DNA of 42,298 nucleotides, from contig MKST01000003.1 of NCBI GenBank assembly GCA_001897355.1, positions 299,695 through 341,992 on the forward strand, written 5' to 3'. This document shows, one piece after another, positions 14,291 through 24,010 of the stretch. The first letter of the stretch is position 1. Each line of letters opens with the position of its first letter. Made by a program: the position numbers and the translations under genes. The DNA is from Solirubrobacterales bacterium 67-14. GTDB taxonomy: Bacteria; Actinomycetota; Thermoleophilia; Solirubrobacterales; 70-9. The notes below the pieces were generated by a model that made no database searches, was not told the DNA's origin, and saw nothing but the letters and a program-made list of their open reading frames with translations.

Positions 14291-15526
14291 TCAGCGCTGA
14301 GGGACGAACTTGTGGAGGGTGAAATAGCCGGCCAGGTAGAGATTCCTGCCGTCCGAGACCATCGGCGTGTATCCGGGCGACGGGAAGTGGAACACCTTCT
14401 TGCGGGTGGTGATGTCGATGCCGATCGATTCTTCGGTGGTGAAGCTGGAGGTGTATACGGTGCGCCCGACCACGGTCGGCGTGCCGGGCACTTCGCCGCC
14501 GACGTCGTAGGACCAGAGCTTCTTCCCGTTCCGCCCGTCTATCGCGTAGAGGTGATGGTCGTAGCTGCCGACGAAGACCGTGATCGGCGACCATTTCGAA
14601 ACGGTCACGGCCGGCGACCCGTAGACGGGGCCACCGGTCCCGAAGCTCCATTCGACCCGCCCGGTGTCGAGGTCGAAGCCAAACACGGTGCCGTCGTCGC
14701 GGGCATCGATGAGGCGCCGGCCGACGATAGCCGGCGAAGCGTAGAAGCCCCCGGTGCCGTCGAGGCCCGCCGTCTGACGGCTCCAGAGGATCTTTCCTGT
14801 CCGGTCGTCGAGGCAGAAGACGCGGCCGACGTAGTTGGCCGCGCAAACCGCATGCCCGGCCAGGGAGGGGCTGGCCTTGACCGGGGCGTCGCCCAGGGAC
14901 CTGGTCCAGACCGGCCTGCCCGTGCCGACGTCAAAGGCATCGACGTCTCCCTTGTCGGTCCCGATGTAAACACGGCCGTTGCCGACCGCGGGCGAGGATT
15001 CGAGCCTGCTCTTCAGGTTGCGCTTCCAGGCGATCTCGCCGGTCTTGTCGTCCAGCGCGGCAAGCTCCCCTCCGTGGAAGGCGACCACGACCTTGCCCCT
15101 GTGCCAGGCCGGCCCGGTCACGTCTGAGGGAGGACCGACGTTCTCCTTGCTCTTCTGTATGTCCCACAGCACCTTGTGGTCGCTGGTCTGGAGAGCGCGG
15201 ACGTTGCCGTACTTGTCCGCGAGGTAGGCGACACCGTTGTGAAGGGCGGGTGGAAACTCGACTAGCACGCGATCGTTGAAGCTCCACTCCTGCTTCAGTG
15301 GCGGGTCCAGGTCGCGCTGGAGCGGCAGCGCATGAGTCCGGGCGGGAACCCGCCCGAACATCAGCCAGTCGACGTTTCCGGGAGCCGACGCGGCCGGCGA
15401 TCGGGGTTCCCCTTCCCTCGTCTGGCTGTCGTCGCTCGAGCCACAGCCGGCCAGGACGAACAGGCCGACGCCAACAAACGAGAGAATGGATTGGAGCCCG
15501 CGGCGGCTCGGTCTGGACGGGATCAC
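14291..15526 (-). CDS. PQQ-like beta-propeller lipoprotein
   Basis: A 411-residue exported lipoprotein. The GTG at 15526, with GGAG upstream, gives a signal peptide ending in the lipobox VLAGC, followed by GSSDDSQT. The rest is repeated propeller blades of the pyrrolo-quinoline quinone type, such as VLWDIQKS, GEIAWKRNLKSRLESSPAVGN, GRPVWTRSLGDAPVKASPSL, GKILWSRQ and GKKLWSYDVGGEVPGTPTV. This repeat occurs in BamB-like assembly proteins and in dehydrogenases, but no PQQ-ligand or dehydrogenase residues are evident, so it is likely a scaffold. The open frame reaches 16354 but overlaps the next gene there. It converges with the MMPL gene, five bases apart. Confidence 0.86.
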   Translation of the reverse strand: MIPSRPSRRGLQSILSFVGVGLFVLAGCGSSDDSQTREGEPRSPAASAPGNVDWLMFGRVPARTHALPLQRDLDPPLKQEWSFNDRVLVEFPPALHNGVAYLADKYGNVRALQTSDHKVLWDIQKSKENVGPPSDVTGPAWHRGKVVVAFHGGELAALDDKTGEIAWKRNLKSRLESSPAVGNGRVYIGTDKGDVDAFDVGTGRPVWTRSLGDAPVKASPSLAGHAVCAANYVGRVFCLDDRTGKILWSRQTAGLDGTGGFYASPAIVGRRLIDARDDGTVFGFDLDTGRVEWSFGTGGPVYGSPAVTVSKWSPITVFVGSYDHHLYAIDGRNGKKLWSYDVGGEVPGTPTVVGRTVYTSSFTTEESIGIDITTRKKVFHFPSPGYTPMVSDGRNLYLAGYFTLHKFVPQR

Positions 15527-15592
15527 CGCCCCGAGTCTCCCAAGCGCCGGCCCGCAGCGCAACCCGGACCGGCGTGGCGGGTTTAGGGAACG

Positions 15593-17206
15593 ATGTCTCG
15601 CCTTCCCGTCCCGCTCGCACTGGCCCTGGCCCTGCTCATGCTGGCCGCACCCGCCCGGGCGACGGATTTTCCCGACGGCGTCGAGGCCGGCGCCCTGACC
15701 GACCCTCCCCTGCTCGCCTCCAACTGTGACCGGATCAAGGAGGACGGTGGGCAGACCACGGTGATCGGCGCGGTGATGACCCGGATCGTGAAGTCGCCCG
15801 GCGTCTACGACTTCTCGGGCGTAGACGGCCAGGTGAACACCGCGATCGCCTGCGGCATCGACCCGGCGGTCCGGGTATTCGCCGAACCATCGAGTAGCAA
15901 CGACCGGGGAATGCCGGATGATCTGGACGCATACGGCACCTTCTTCGGTGCCCTGGTCGACCACATGAAGGGGCGGGTCGAACGCTTCGGGGTCGAGAAC
16001 GAGGTGATCGCACCGAACCACTGGAAGGACACCCCGGCCCAGTACTTCCAACTGCTCCAGATCGCCGCGGGCGCCGCCCATGCCGCCAACCCGGATGCGA
16101 TCATCCTCGACTCGGTCAGCTCCAGCGGCGGCTTTTCGATCATCGAGGCCCGCAAGCAGTGGCTGGCCGGCAACCTCGAAGGCGCCCTGGCCACGATCCA
16201 GGAGAGCCAGAAGAACGACCTTGGCGGCGGCCCCTACCTGACCTCGACCGACCAGGTCCCGGCCTACCTCTCGGTTCCCAAGGTGCTGAAGATGCAGGAT
16301 TTCTACGACCAGCTGGTCGCTCACCGGAGCCTGATCGACGCCCTGCAGCTGCACTACTACGGCCCCGCTTCAAGCCTCCCTTCGGTGATTGCCATGGTCC
16401 GGTCCGACGGCCTCGACATGCCGATCGAGATCTGGGAGCTCGGCCACCGCTACCTAGACGGCCGTCCCTTCGAACAGGCCGGACAAGCCGACGAATCGAC
16501 TCGCCTGATCGCCACCGCGGTCGGCGAAGGCGCCCGCTATGTGGTGCTGCAGCAGTACTTCGACAAGCTCGACAACGAGATGTACGGGCTGATCGACGGC
16601 CAGGGCAACTCGCGGCAAGCCCGCTTCGCGGTCCGCAACACGCTTTCCATGCTGAGGGACACCACCTCCGCCTATCGCCTCCGGGCCGGCGACGGAACCG
16701 ACGGATATCGGTTCGACCGGTCCGGTGGCTGGCGGCGGGTCCTCTGGAGCACGGGCGCCAACGTCAAGCCGGGAAAGAAGCTCGAGGTCCGTTCCACCAC
16801 CGTCGCGCTGACCGGCAACACCGGCGGAACGGCACATGTACCGGTCGCCTCGGTCGTGGTCGGCAGCTCGCCCCAGTGGATCGAGCCGGACATGCTCGAA
16901 ATCTGGCGCAAACCGGCGAAGCGCAAGGGTTTCCTCCGTGTGCGGGCGCATTGCCCGGTCGCTTCGCCGACCCGTTTCTGCCGGGGCTGGATCAAGTTCC
17001 GCGGCGGCAAGCGCAACCGTAAGCTGATCGCCGCCCGCAAGTACAAGCTCGGCCGCGGCATCACCCGAGTGATCGTGATCCGCCGCAAGCGGACCAAGGC
17101 GAAGGCGAGGGTGGTCTTCGCCACCCCGTTCAGCTGCCCCGGCAAGGTCAAGACCTGCCGAACGTGGCAAGCCATCCGCAGTCGAGCCGGTCTTCGCCGG
17201 CTCTGA
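15593..17206 (+). CDS. Secreted glycoside hydrolase-like protein (clan GH-A-like)
   Basis: A 537-residue exported protein with a signal peptide cut near ARA (residues 1-23). Residues about 30-340 look like a (beta/alpha)8 barrel: ENEVIAPNHW near 139 has the Asn-Glu of the clan GH-A acid/base, and IEIWELGHRYLDG near 279 has the second Glu at a plausible nucleophile position. The context resembles GH39/GH5-like enzymes, but I cannot assign a family. The last 100 residues form a Cys/Lys/Arg-rich beta-domain (HCPVASPTRFCRGW, RKYKLGRGITRVIVI, FSCPGKVKTC). It is divergent from the lipoprotein across 66 bases that must hold both promoters. Confidence 0.7.
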   Translation: MSRLPVPLALALALLMLAAPARATDFPDGVEAGALTDPPLLASNCDRIKEDGGQTTVIGAVMTRIVKSPGVYDFSGVDGQVNTAIACGIDPAVRVFAEPSSSNDRGMPDDLDAYGTFFGALVDHMKGRVERFGVENEVIAPNHWKDTPAQYFQLLQIAAGAAHAANPDAIILDSVSSSGGFSIIEARKQWLAGNLEGALATIQESQKNDLGGGPYLTSTDQVPAYLSVPKVLKMQDFYDQLVAHRSLIDALQLHYYGPASSLPSVIAMVRSDGLDMPIEIWELGHRYLDGRPFEQAGQADESTRLIATAVGEGARYVVLQQYFDKLDNEMYGLIDGQGNSRQARFAVRNTLSMLRDTTSAYRLRAGDGTDGYRFDRSGGWRRVLWSTGANVKPGKKLEVRSTTVALTGNTGGTAHVPVASVVVGSSPQWIEPDMLEIWRKPAKRKGFLRVRAHCPVASPTRFCRGWIKFRGGKRNRKLIAARKYKLGRGITRVIVIRRKRTKAKARVVFATPFSCPGKVKTCRTWQAIRSRAGLRRL

Positions 17207-17210
17207 GGGT

Positions 17211-17269
17211 GGGCGGGACGTAACTTGACCCGCCCCTCCCACTCGAAGCAACCGATGGATGGGAGGGGC
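17211..17269. terminator. Overlapping terminator hairpins between convergent genes
   Basis: gcccctccca (17232-17241) pairs perfectly with tgggaggggc (17260-17269). gggcggg (17211-17217) can instead pair with cccgccc (17229-17235), overlapping the first arm. They sit between stops at 17206 (+) and 17275 (-). Confidence 0.6.
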
Positions 17270-17274
17270 TCTGG

Positions 17275-17718
17275 CTAGAGGTCGGTCAGGATCGCTGCGC
17301 AGCCGGACTCGAGGATGTCGAGAACCTCGGCGAAGCCGTCCTCGCCTCCGTAGTACGGGTCCGGCACGTCGAGCTCGCCCTCGCCGGCCATCTCCCGGAA
17401 CAGGCGCACCTTGCCCGGGTCGGCCCCCTCCATGGCCAGCAGGTTGGCGTGGTTTGAACGGTCCATGGCGAGGATCAGATCGAATTCCTCGAAGTCGGCG
17501 GTTCTCACCTGGCGGGCGGCGCCGCTGATCTCGACGCCCCGTTCGGTTGCCGCGGCGATCGCCCGCGGGTCGGCAGGGTTGCCGACGTGCCAGTCACCGG
17601 TGCCGGCCGAGTCGACTTCGAAGCCATCGATTCCCTCACTGGCAAGCAGCCCCCGCATGACCGCCTCGGCGGACGGCGAACGGCAGATGTTGCCGAGGCA
17701 GACGAAGAGGATCCGCAA
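17275..17718 (-). CDS. Low-molecular-weight protein tyrosine phosphatase
   Basis: The 147-residue cytosolic phosphatase begins with the catalytic loop CLGNICRS, placing nucleophile C7 and R13 as expected, and has the general acid D120 in DVPDPYYGG. Members remove phosphate from tyrosines on proteins, and in some bacteria control capsule or envelope tyrosine kinases; others are arsenate reductases. It lies eight bases downstream of the coiled-coil membrane protein gene and is probably co-transcribed with it. Confidence 0.95.
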   Translation of the reverse strand: MRILFVCLGNICRSPSAEAVMRGLLASEGIDGFEVDSAGTGDWHVGNPADPRAIAAATERGVEISGAARQVRTADFEEFDLILAMDRSNHANLLAMEGADPGKVRLFREMAGEGELDVPDPYYGGEDGFAEVLDILESGCAAILTDL

Positions 17719-17726
17719 GGCCGCGC

Positions 17727-18224
17727 TTACCCGCCGACGAATCCGCGCAGCCGGCTGACCTGGTTCTGAAGCTGCTGGACCTGCTTGTTCAGCCGGTTGA
17801 CCCGCTGATTGAGCTGGGCGTAATCCGCATCCTGGTCGTTCTCGACCTGGGCCAGTTCATTCTCGAACTGGTTGTCGCGGCTCTTCAGGGCATTGACCTG
17901 GTTGCGCAGCGTGCGGGTCTGCCGCTGGATCTTCTTGGTCCGCTGATGATTTCCGTTGATCTTGCGGAGCAGGTTCTTGTTGCCCTGGGTGAGCTGCGAG
18001 ACGAACTTCTCGGCGTCGGACTTCTGGCTCGCCTCGAGCTGGTCCTGTTTCGTCTGGGCTTCCTGGAACTTGGTCTCGACCAGGGACTGGACCTCGGCCG
18101 TAGTGTTCACATCGGAATCGACCGCGTCCTTCGCGTTGTAGGCAGTGATCGTGCCGAGCACCCCGAGCAGGATCCCTACGACGCCGAGAACGATGGCCAG
18201 TGTCGTCTTCGTCTTGCCGCTCAT
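17727..18224 (-). CDS. Membrane-anchored coiled-coil protein (paralogue 2)
   Basis: This 165-residue protein starts MSGKTKT, has one transmembrane helix (about 8-27, LAIVLGVVGILLGVLGTI), then a continuous Gln/Asn/Lys/Arg-rich heptad region (about 40-155) ending in LRGFVGG. The order of parts and the GG C-terminus match the protein at 10037-10474, while the sequences have diverged. No enzymatic motif is present. Its neighbours are secG upstream and a tyrosine phosphatase downstream. A structural role at the membrane is inference. Confidence 0.78.
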   Translation of the reverse strand: MSGKTKTTLAIVLGVVGILLGVLGTITAYNAKDAVDSDVNTTAEVQSLVETKFQEAQTKQDQLEASQKSDAEKFVSQLTQGNKNLLRKINGNHQRTKKIQRQTRTLRNQVNALKSRDNQFENELAQVENDQDADYAQLNQRVNRLNKQVQQLQNQVSRLRGFVGG

Positions 18225-18260
18225 GCGGCGCAGACTACCGGCGAACCCCGGCGGACAGCG

Positions 18261-18485
18261 TTATAGCTTGATCAGCAGGATCGTGTTCAGCGTGAACAGG
18301 ACCGCGGTGACGATCGTGGCGCGGTCGAGGTTCTGCTCGACCATCGAGCCACCGCCGACCGAGCTGCCGCCACCGCCGATGCCGAAAGCACCGGAAAGCC
18401 CCGCGTCCTTGCCCGAGTGCAGGAGCACCAGGAAGATCAGGAGGACGGCGAGCAACACCTGGATGATGGCCATGATCGTGTACAT
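18261..18485 (-). CDS. secG: Preprotein translocase subunit SecG
   Basis: The 74-residue protein has the SecG pattern: an N-terminal transmembrane helix (IMAIIQVLLAVLLIFLVLLH), a cytoplasmic Gly/Ser-rich loop (GLSGAFGIGGGGSSVGGG), and a second helix (TIVTAVLFTLNTILLIKL). SecG binds SecYE and assists SecA-driven export. In many genomes secG follows tpiA; here it follows the cytochrome c maturation genes, 12 bases after the ccmI-like gene, and is likely in that operon. Confidence 0.93.
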   Translation of the reverse strand: MYTIMAIIQVLLAVLLIFLVLLHSGKDAGLSGAFGIGGGGSSVGGGSMVEQNLDRATIVTAVLFTLNTILLIKL

Positions 18486-18497
18486 CGGCGGCCGATT

Positions 18498-18772
18498 CTA
18501 GCCTTCTTTGCCCTTTAGCGCTTCGAGGCGGTCGAGAATGCTCACCGCTTCTCGCTTCAGCTCGGCGTGGAGCTCAGTGAAATCTTGCTCGGAGAGCTTG
18601 CCGGACTCGCGGTCCATCTCGGCGTCGCGGATCTCCCGGTACTTGGCCTCCCGGGCAGCTTCGAGAGCGGCGACTTCAGGATCCTCGGTGGTCGAGCCGG
18701 ACCCTTTCCGCCAGAACGGCATCGAAACGAAGGAGACGACAAGGGCGAGCATGATCAGGAACCAGATCACGG

Positions 18773-18776
<4 letters not shown>
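18498..18776 (-). CDS. Short CcmI/CycH N-terminal-type protein
   Basis: A 92-residue protein with a membrane helix at residues 3-21 (VIWFLIMLALVVSFVSMPF) and a helical cytoplasmic segment with DAEMDRESGKLSEQDFTEL and AVSILDRLEAL. This is the pattern of the N-terminal half of CcmI/CycH, but the TPR domain that binds apocytochrome c is absent. ATG at 18776 follows GGAGG and overlaps the ccmF stop (ATGA), so translation is coupled. It is probably a helper of the CcmF-CcmH haem-ligation complex. GTG at 18794 is a less likely alternative start. Confidence 0.75.
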
Positions 18777-20887
<2,111 letters not shown>

Positions 20888-20948
20888 AGCTGCGACCGCC
20901 CCGAAGATCGCCGTCAGCAGGGCAAGCCAGAGCGCCGCATTGCCGACG

Positions 20949-21350
20949 TTACTGATTCTTCTTCTCCGAGAACTTCGACGGGCACTTGGTCACGAGCGTG
21001 TCCTTTTCCCCCACGAAGACCCCGTTTTCGACTGTGCCCGTGAGCACGATTTCGCGCCCTTCGCGGAAGGGGTCGGGCACGACCCCGCTGTAGATCACCG
21101 GCAGCGGCTGGCCGCTGCCGTCGCGATCCTTGACCGAAAACTTGATGCCGTCCTTGGTCTCCTCGAGCGAGCCCTTGACCACCTTGCCGGTCATCTCGTA
21201 ACTCTTGCCCGGTACGGCATCGGTCAGCTCACTGGGCTGACGAGCCTCGGAGGAAGCGTTGAAAGAGGTGTAAATCAGTCCGGTGGCGAGAAGTAGGGCG
21301 GCGCCCAAAGCCACGAACAGGCGCACCTGTCGCTTGCGCTGTACGTCCAT
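20949..21350 (-). CDS. ccmE: Cytochrome c maturation haem chaperone CcmE (Cys-type)
   Basis: The 133-residue protein has an N-terminal anchor (residues 11-27) and the OB-fold haem chaperone domain (MTGKVVKGSLEE, IYSGVVPDPFREGREIVLTGTV, FVGEKDTLVTKCPSKF). Classical CcmE binds haem through a His in HxxxY; here the position is C123, as in the CxxxY class known from archaea, delta-proteobacteria and actinobacteria, but F127 replaces the Tyr. The start ATG at 21350 has no close rival. The stop lies just inside the extended ccmF frame. Confidence 0.9.
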   Translation of the reverse strand: MDVQRKRQVRLFVALGAALLLATGLIYTSFNASSEARQPSELTDAVPGKSYEMTGKVVKGSLEETKDGIKFSVKDRDGSGQPLPVIYSGVVPDPFREGREIVLTGTVENGVFVGEKDTLVTKCPSKFSEKKNQ

Positions 21351-21432
21351 AACGGGTGGATTATCTCAATCCTCGGCGTTTGGCGGCTTCCGCCTCAGAC
21401 GGCCCGTCGCCAAGCCCTGCCAGAATCGGGCG

Positions 21433-22137
21433 ATGAGCGAAGAGAGGGTACTCCTGATCACCGGGGCGAGCAGCGGCATCGGCCGCGCAACCGCCAAGCT
21501 GATGGCGGCGGAAAGGCGGCTGGTCCTGGCCGCCCGCCGAGTCGAGCCGCTGGAGGAACTGGCGGCCGAGCTGGGCGGTCCGGAAAGGGCGCTCGTGGTC
21601 GGCTGCGACGTCGGCGAGTGGGACCAGGTCGAGGCGATGACCGCCGCGGCTCTGGAGGGATTTGGTCAGATCGACGAGGTCTTCGTCAACGCCGGCTTCG
21701 GCGCCACTCGTGGGTTCCTCGAGGAGACGCCCGAACACTGGAAGTCGATGGTCCTGACCAATGTGCTCGGCGCCGCCCTCACCATCCGCTCGACCCTCCC
21801 CCACCTGCTCGAGCGCGGCCACGGCCACTACCTGGTGACCAGCTCGATCGCCGGCCGCCGGGTGCTGCCCGGCTCGCTCTACTCGGCGACCAAGTTCGCG
21901 ACGACCGCGATCGGCGAGGCCCTGCGGCAGGAGTTACGCGGCCGCGATGACGGCAAGGACATCAAGGTGACCCTGATCGAGCCGGGCATGGTCGACACCG
22001 ACTTCTTCGACAACCGCCCCGGCGACGCGGCCCTCAAGGACGAGGACATCGCCCGCACCATCAAGTTCGCTCTAGACCAGCCACCCGGCGTCGACCTGAA
22101 CGAAATCCTGATCCGCCCGATCACCCAAGCCTCGTAG
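21433..22137 (+). CDS. Short-chain dehydrogenase/reductase (SDR)
   Basis: A 234-residue classical SDR oxidoreductase: nucleotide-binding TGASSGIGRATA, NAG loop, SSIAG serine and YSATK catalytic Tyr-Lys pair, then the LIEPGMVDTDF segment typical of the YdfG/short SDR group acting on 3-hydroxy acids or alcohols. After the dinucleotide-binding strands it has Arg residues (AARRVEPLEEL), which suggests NADP(H). ATG at 21433 is chosen; the longer in-frame stretch overlaps the ccmE promoter region. The substrate is unknown. The gene converges with the glycosyltransferase. Confidence 0.92.
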   Translation: MSEERVLLITGASSGIGRATAKLMAAERRLVLAARRVEPLEELAAELGGPERALVVGCDVGEWDQVEAMTAAALEGFGQIDEVFVNAGFGATRGFLEETPEHWKSMVLTNVLGAALTIRSTLPHLLERGHGHYLVTSSIAGRRVLPGSLYSATKFATTAIGEALRQELRGRDDGKDIKVTLIEPGMVDTDFFDNRPGDAALKDEDIARTIKFALDQPPGVDLNEILIRPITQAS

Positions 22138-22140
22138 GCG

Positions 22141-22187
22141 GGGTGCTTTGAGTTAGATCGACTATGGCTATAAAAGTCAATGCACCC
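22141..22187. repeat. Hairpin repeat, copy B (47 bp)
   Basis: Starts four bases after the SDR stop codon. Its ends gggtgc and gcaccc pair, and its sequence follows copy A (6668-6713, opposite orientation) at about 40 of 46 positions. A small second hairpin, cccgg (22185-22189) with ccggg (22197-22201), then TTT, follows and may terminate SDR transcription. Confidence 0.7.
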
Positions 22188-22204
22188 GGATTTTCGCCGG
22201 GTTT
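22185..22204 (+). terminator. Small terminator hairpin after the SDR gene
   Basis: cccgg (22185-22189) and ccggg (22197-22201) flank attttcg and are followed by ttt. It sits at the edge of hairpin repeat B and just before the end of the convergent glycosyltransferase gene. Confidence 0.45.
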
Positions 22205-22206
22205 CG

Positions 22207-23247
22207 TCAGCCAACCAGAGTCCGGACTGCTCGCCAGTAGAGCCGGAGCAGTCCCCTCACCAGCCCCTTTCGGGCGAAGGCGGAGATCAGTGGTGAGTCC
22301 AGGTCCGGGGTGAGCAGGTCGGCGAACTCGCTGGTGGTGATCCGCCGGGCCGTTTGGATCTCGCGTCGCTCGTGGCGCAGACGGGGGAACCAGCGCAGCA
22401 GGTCCCGGTAGCCCTTCAGCTTCGCCCCGAGCCAGCCCTGCCTGGCGCTGACCAGCAGCAGGACCAGCTCGGTGCCGACCAGGGCCGGCACGACCAGGGC
22501 AAGCAACCGCCCCGGGTAGTTGCGGACCACCATCGCCAGGCGGTTCCGCTCCAGCCAGAACCATTTGCGTTCGTTCGCGTGGAAGTCGTAGTCATGGTCG
22601 ACCATCGCTTCGGTAACCAGGCCGATCCGGTGGCCGGCCGACTGGATCCGGAGCGAGATGTCGATGTCCTCGTGGTAGAGGAAGAACTCCTGGGGCAGGC
22701 CACCGACCTCCTGCCAGACCTCCCGGCGCACGGCCAGCGCCGCCCCCGAGGCGACCGCGATCTCGCGGGTCTCGCCCGCTTCGGTCAGGGGCCGCCCGTG
22801 GCCGCCGGCCCAGGCGATGCCGGTGAAGTGGACCGGGTTGCCCCAGGAATTGACCGCTTTCTCACCATCGACCCGGCAGGCGACCAGAGCCATCCAGGCA
22901 CCCCATTCGGGACGGTCCTCGAGCGGGGCGCGGATCGCCTCGCCGAAGCCTGGCTCCGGCAGAGCGTCGGGGTTCAGCATCAACACGATGTCACCGCTCG
23001 AAGCGGCCGCACCACGGTTGGTAGCCACCGTGAATCCGGCATTGCCCCCCATCTCGATGACCGTCGCCGCCGGCAGGTGTTCGGCCACGACATCGTGCGG
23101 CGAGACCTTCGATCCGTTGTCGACCACGATCACTTCGTCGCCGGGCGCGAGCTCGCGGGCCAGGCCGGGCAAGGTGCGGGCCAGTTCCGGACCCGACTCG
23201 TAGGCCACGATCACGACCGAAAGGGACGATTGACGAGGTTCGGTCAA
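22207..23247 (-). CDS. Family 2 glycosyltransferase (WbbL/rhamnosyltransferase-like)
   Basis: The 346-residue protein has a GT-A fold of family GT2: SLSVVIVAYESG, EVIVVDNGS, LNPDALPEPGF in place of the usual DxD, and FFLYHEDIDISLRIQSAG, a conserved acceptor-base/ligand region of WbbL-like rhamnosyltransferases. One hydrophobic stretch (LLALVVPALVGTELVLLL) near residue 260 may anchor it at the membrane. It likely adds a nucleotide-sugar to cell-wall or surface polysaccharide. Donor and acceptor are not determinable. The tRNA-Gly gene begins just upstream on the same strand. Confidence 0.9.
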   Translation of the reverse strand: MTEPRQSSLSVVIVAYESGPELARTLPGLARELAPGDEVIVVDNGSKVSPHDVVAEHLPAATVIEMGGNAGFTVATNRGAAASSGDIVLMLNPDALPEPGFGEAIRAPLEDRPEWGAWMALVACRVDGEKAVNSWGNPVHFTGIAWAGGHGRPLTEAGETREIAVASGAALAVRREVWQEVGGLPQEFFLYHEDIDISLRIQSAGHRIGLVTEAMVDHDYDFHANERKWFWLERNRLAMVVRNYPGRLLALVVPALVGTELVLLLVSARQGWLGAKLKGYRDLLRWFPRLRHERREIQTARRITTSEFADLLTPDLDSPLISAFARKGLVRGLLRLYWRAVRTLVG

Positions 23248-23248
23248 A

Positions 23249-23321
23249 AGCGGACGACGGGTCTCGAACCCGCGACCTCGAGCTTGGGAAGCTCGCGCTC
23301 TACCAACTGAGCTACGTCCGC
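23249..23321 (-). tRNA. tRNA-Gly (anticodon CCC)
   Basis: 73 nt on the minus strand: acceptor stem GCGGACG/CGTCCGC, D arm GCTC-AGTTGGTA-GAGC, anticodon stem CGAGC/GCTCG with loop TTCCCAA giving CCC (plus-strand 23286-23288), and T arm GCGGG-TTCGAGA-CCCGT. Discriminator base U73 suits tRNA-Gly. CCA is not encoded, unlike in the tRNA-Leu gene. It reads GGG codons. The 120 bases up to 23443 hold no gene and probably two divergent promoters. Confidence 0.97.
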
Positions 23322-23443
23322 GAAAGGCACTGCCGAAGCGGGGCCGAACAATAACGCTCCCTCTCAGCCGGGGCGGTGCCCGAACAGATCCAGAACGGCG
23401 CGCGGCGGCCGGAGCGCCTCGTTCTCCATAATCGACGTTTCAA

Positions 23444-24010
23444 GTGAACTGGCGAACCTCAATCGTCGTCCTCGGCGTGGTGGCCCTGCTGGCCTTCCTC
23501 GTCTGGGGACTGGTCAAGAAGGGCGAATCGAGCCTTTCCCTGGGCGAACCCGTGCCCGTGGCCACGCTCCAGACCCTGCCGGAAGGCGGCGAGGGGTCGC
23601 TGGAGGACTACCGCGGCCAATGGGTCCTGCTCAACGTCTGGGCTTCCTGGTGCGGCCCCTGCAAGGCCGAGTCCCCGGCCCTGGACCGTTTCGAGAAGAA
23701 CAACCGCGACCGGATCACGGTCTTGGGGGTCGACACCAAGGACCTCAGCGAGGACGCGATGAAGTTCCTGCGCGAGTTCAAGATCGAGTATCCGCAACTG
23801 CGGGATGCCAGTGGTGACTACACCGACGGCAAGCTGAAGACGACCGGCGTCCCCGAATCCTTCCTGGTCGACCCTGAGGGCAACCTGGTCGCCCACTATC
23901 CCGGTCCCTTCGCGGACGAAGCCGCGATCGAGGCCTTCGCCGCGCCGGCTCTGAAGGACCAGGCCGGCACCACCGGCGACCAGCAATCCCAGGGCGGGGG
24001 CTCGAAATGA
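23444..24010 (+). CDS. Thiol:disulphide oxidoreductase of the TlpA/ResA/CcmG family
   Basis: A 188-residue membrane-anchored thioredoxin-fold protein. It has a signal anchor (residues 5-23), the active site WCGPC (C70 and C73), and GVPESF with the cis-proline (P137), characteristic of CcmG/DsbE-type proteins. It reduces the CXXCH cysteines of apocytochrome c before haem attachment. The GTG at 23444 is the first start. It overlaps the CcmH gene (ATGA), so the two are coupled, consistent with cytochrome c maturation. A role as a general ResA-type protein is also possible. Confidence 0.9.
   Translation: MNWRTSIVVLGVVALLAFLVWGLVKKGESSLSLGEPVPVATLQTLPEGGEGSLEDYRGQWVLLNVWASWCGPCKAESPALDRFEKNNRDRITVLGVDTKDLSEDAMKFLREFKIEYPQLRDASGDYTDGKLKTTGVPESFLVDPEGNLVAHYPGPFADEAAIEAFAAPALKDQAGTTGDQQSQGGGSK

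Noticed and set aside
12686..15127. A very long plus-strand open frame over the MMPL and PQQ-lipoprotein genes
   Set aside because: It is rich in Arg, Ala, Gly and Pro and has no domain pattern; it is a GC-phase shadow of the real genes, which match known families.
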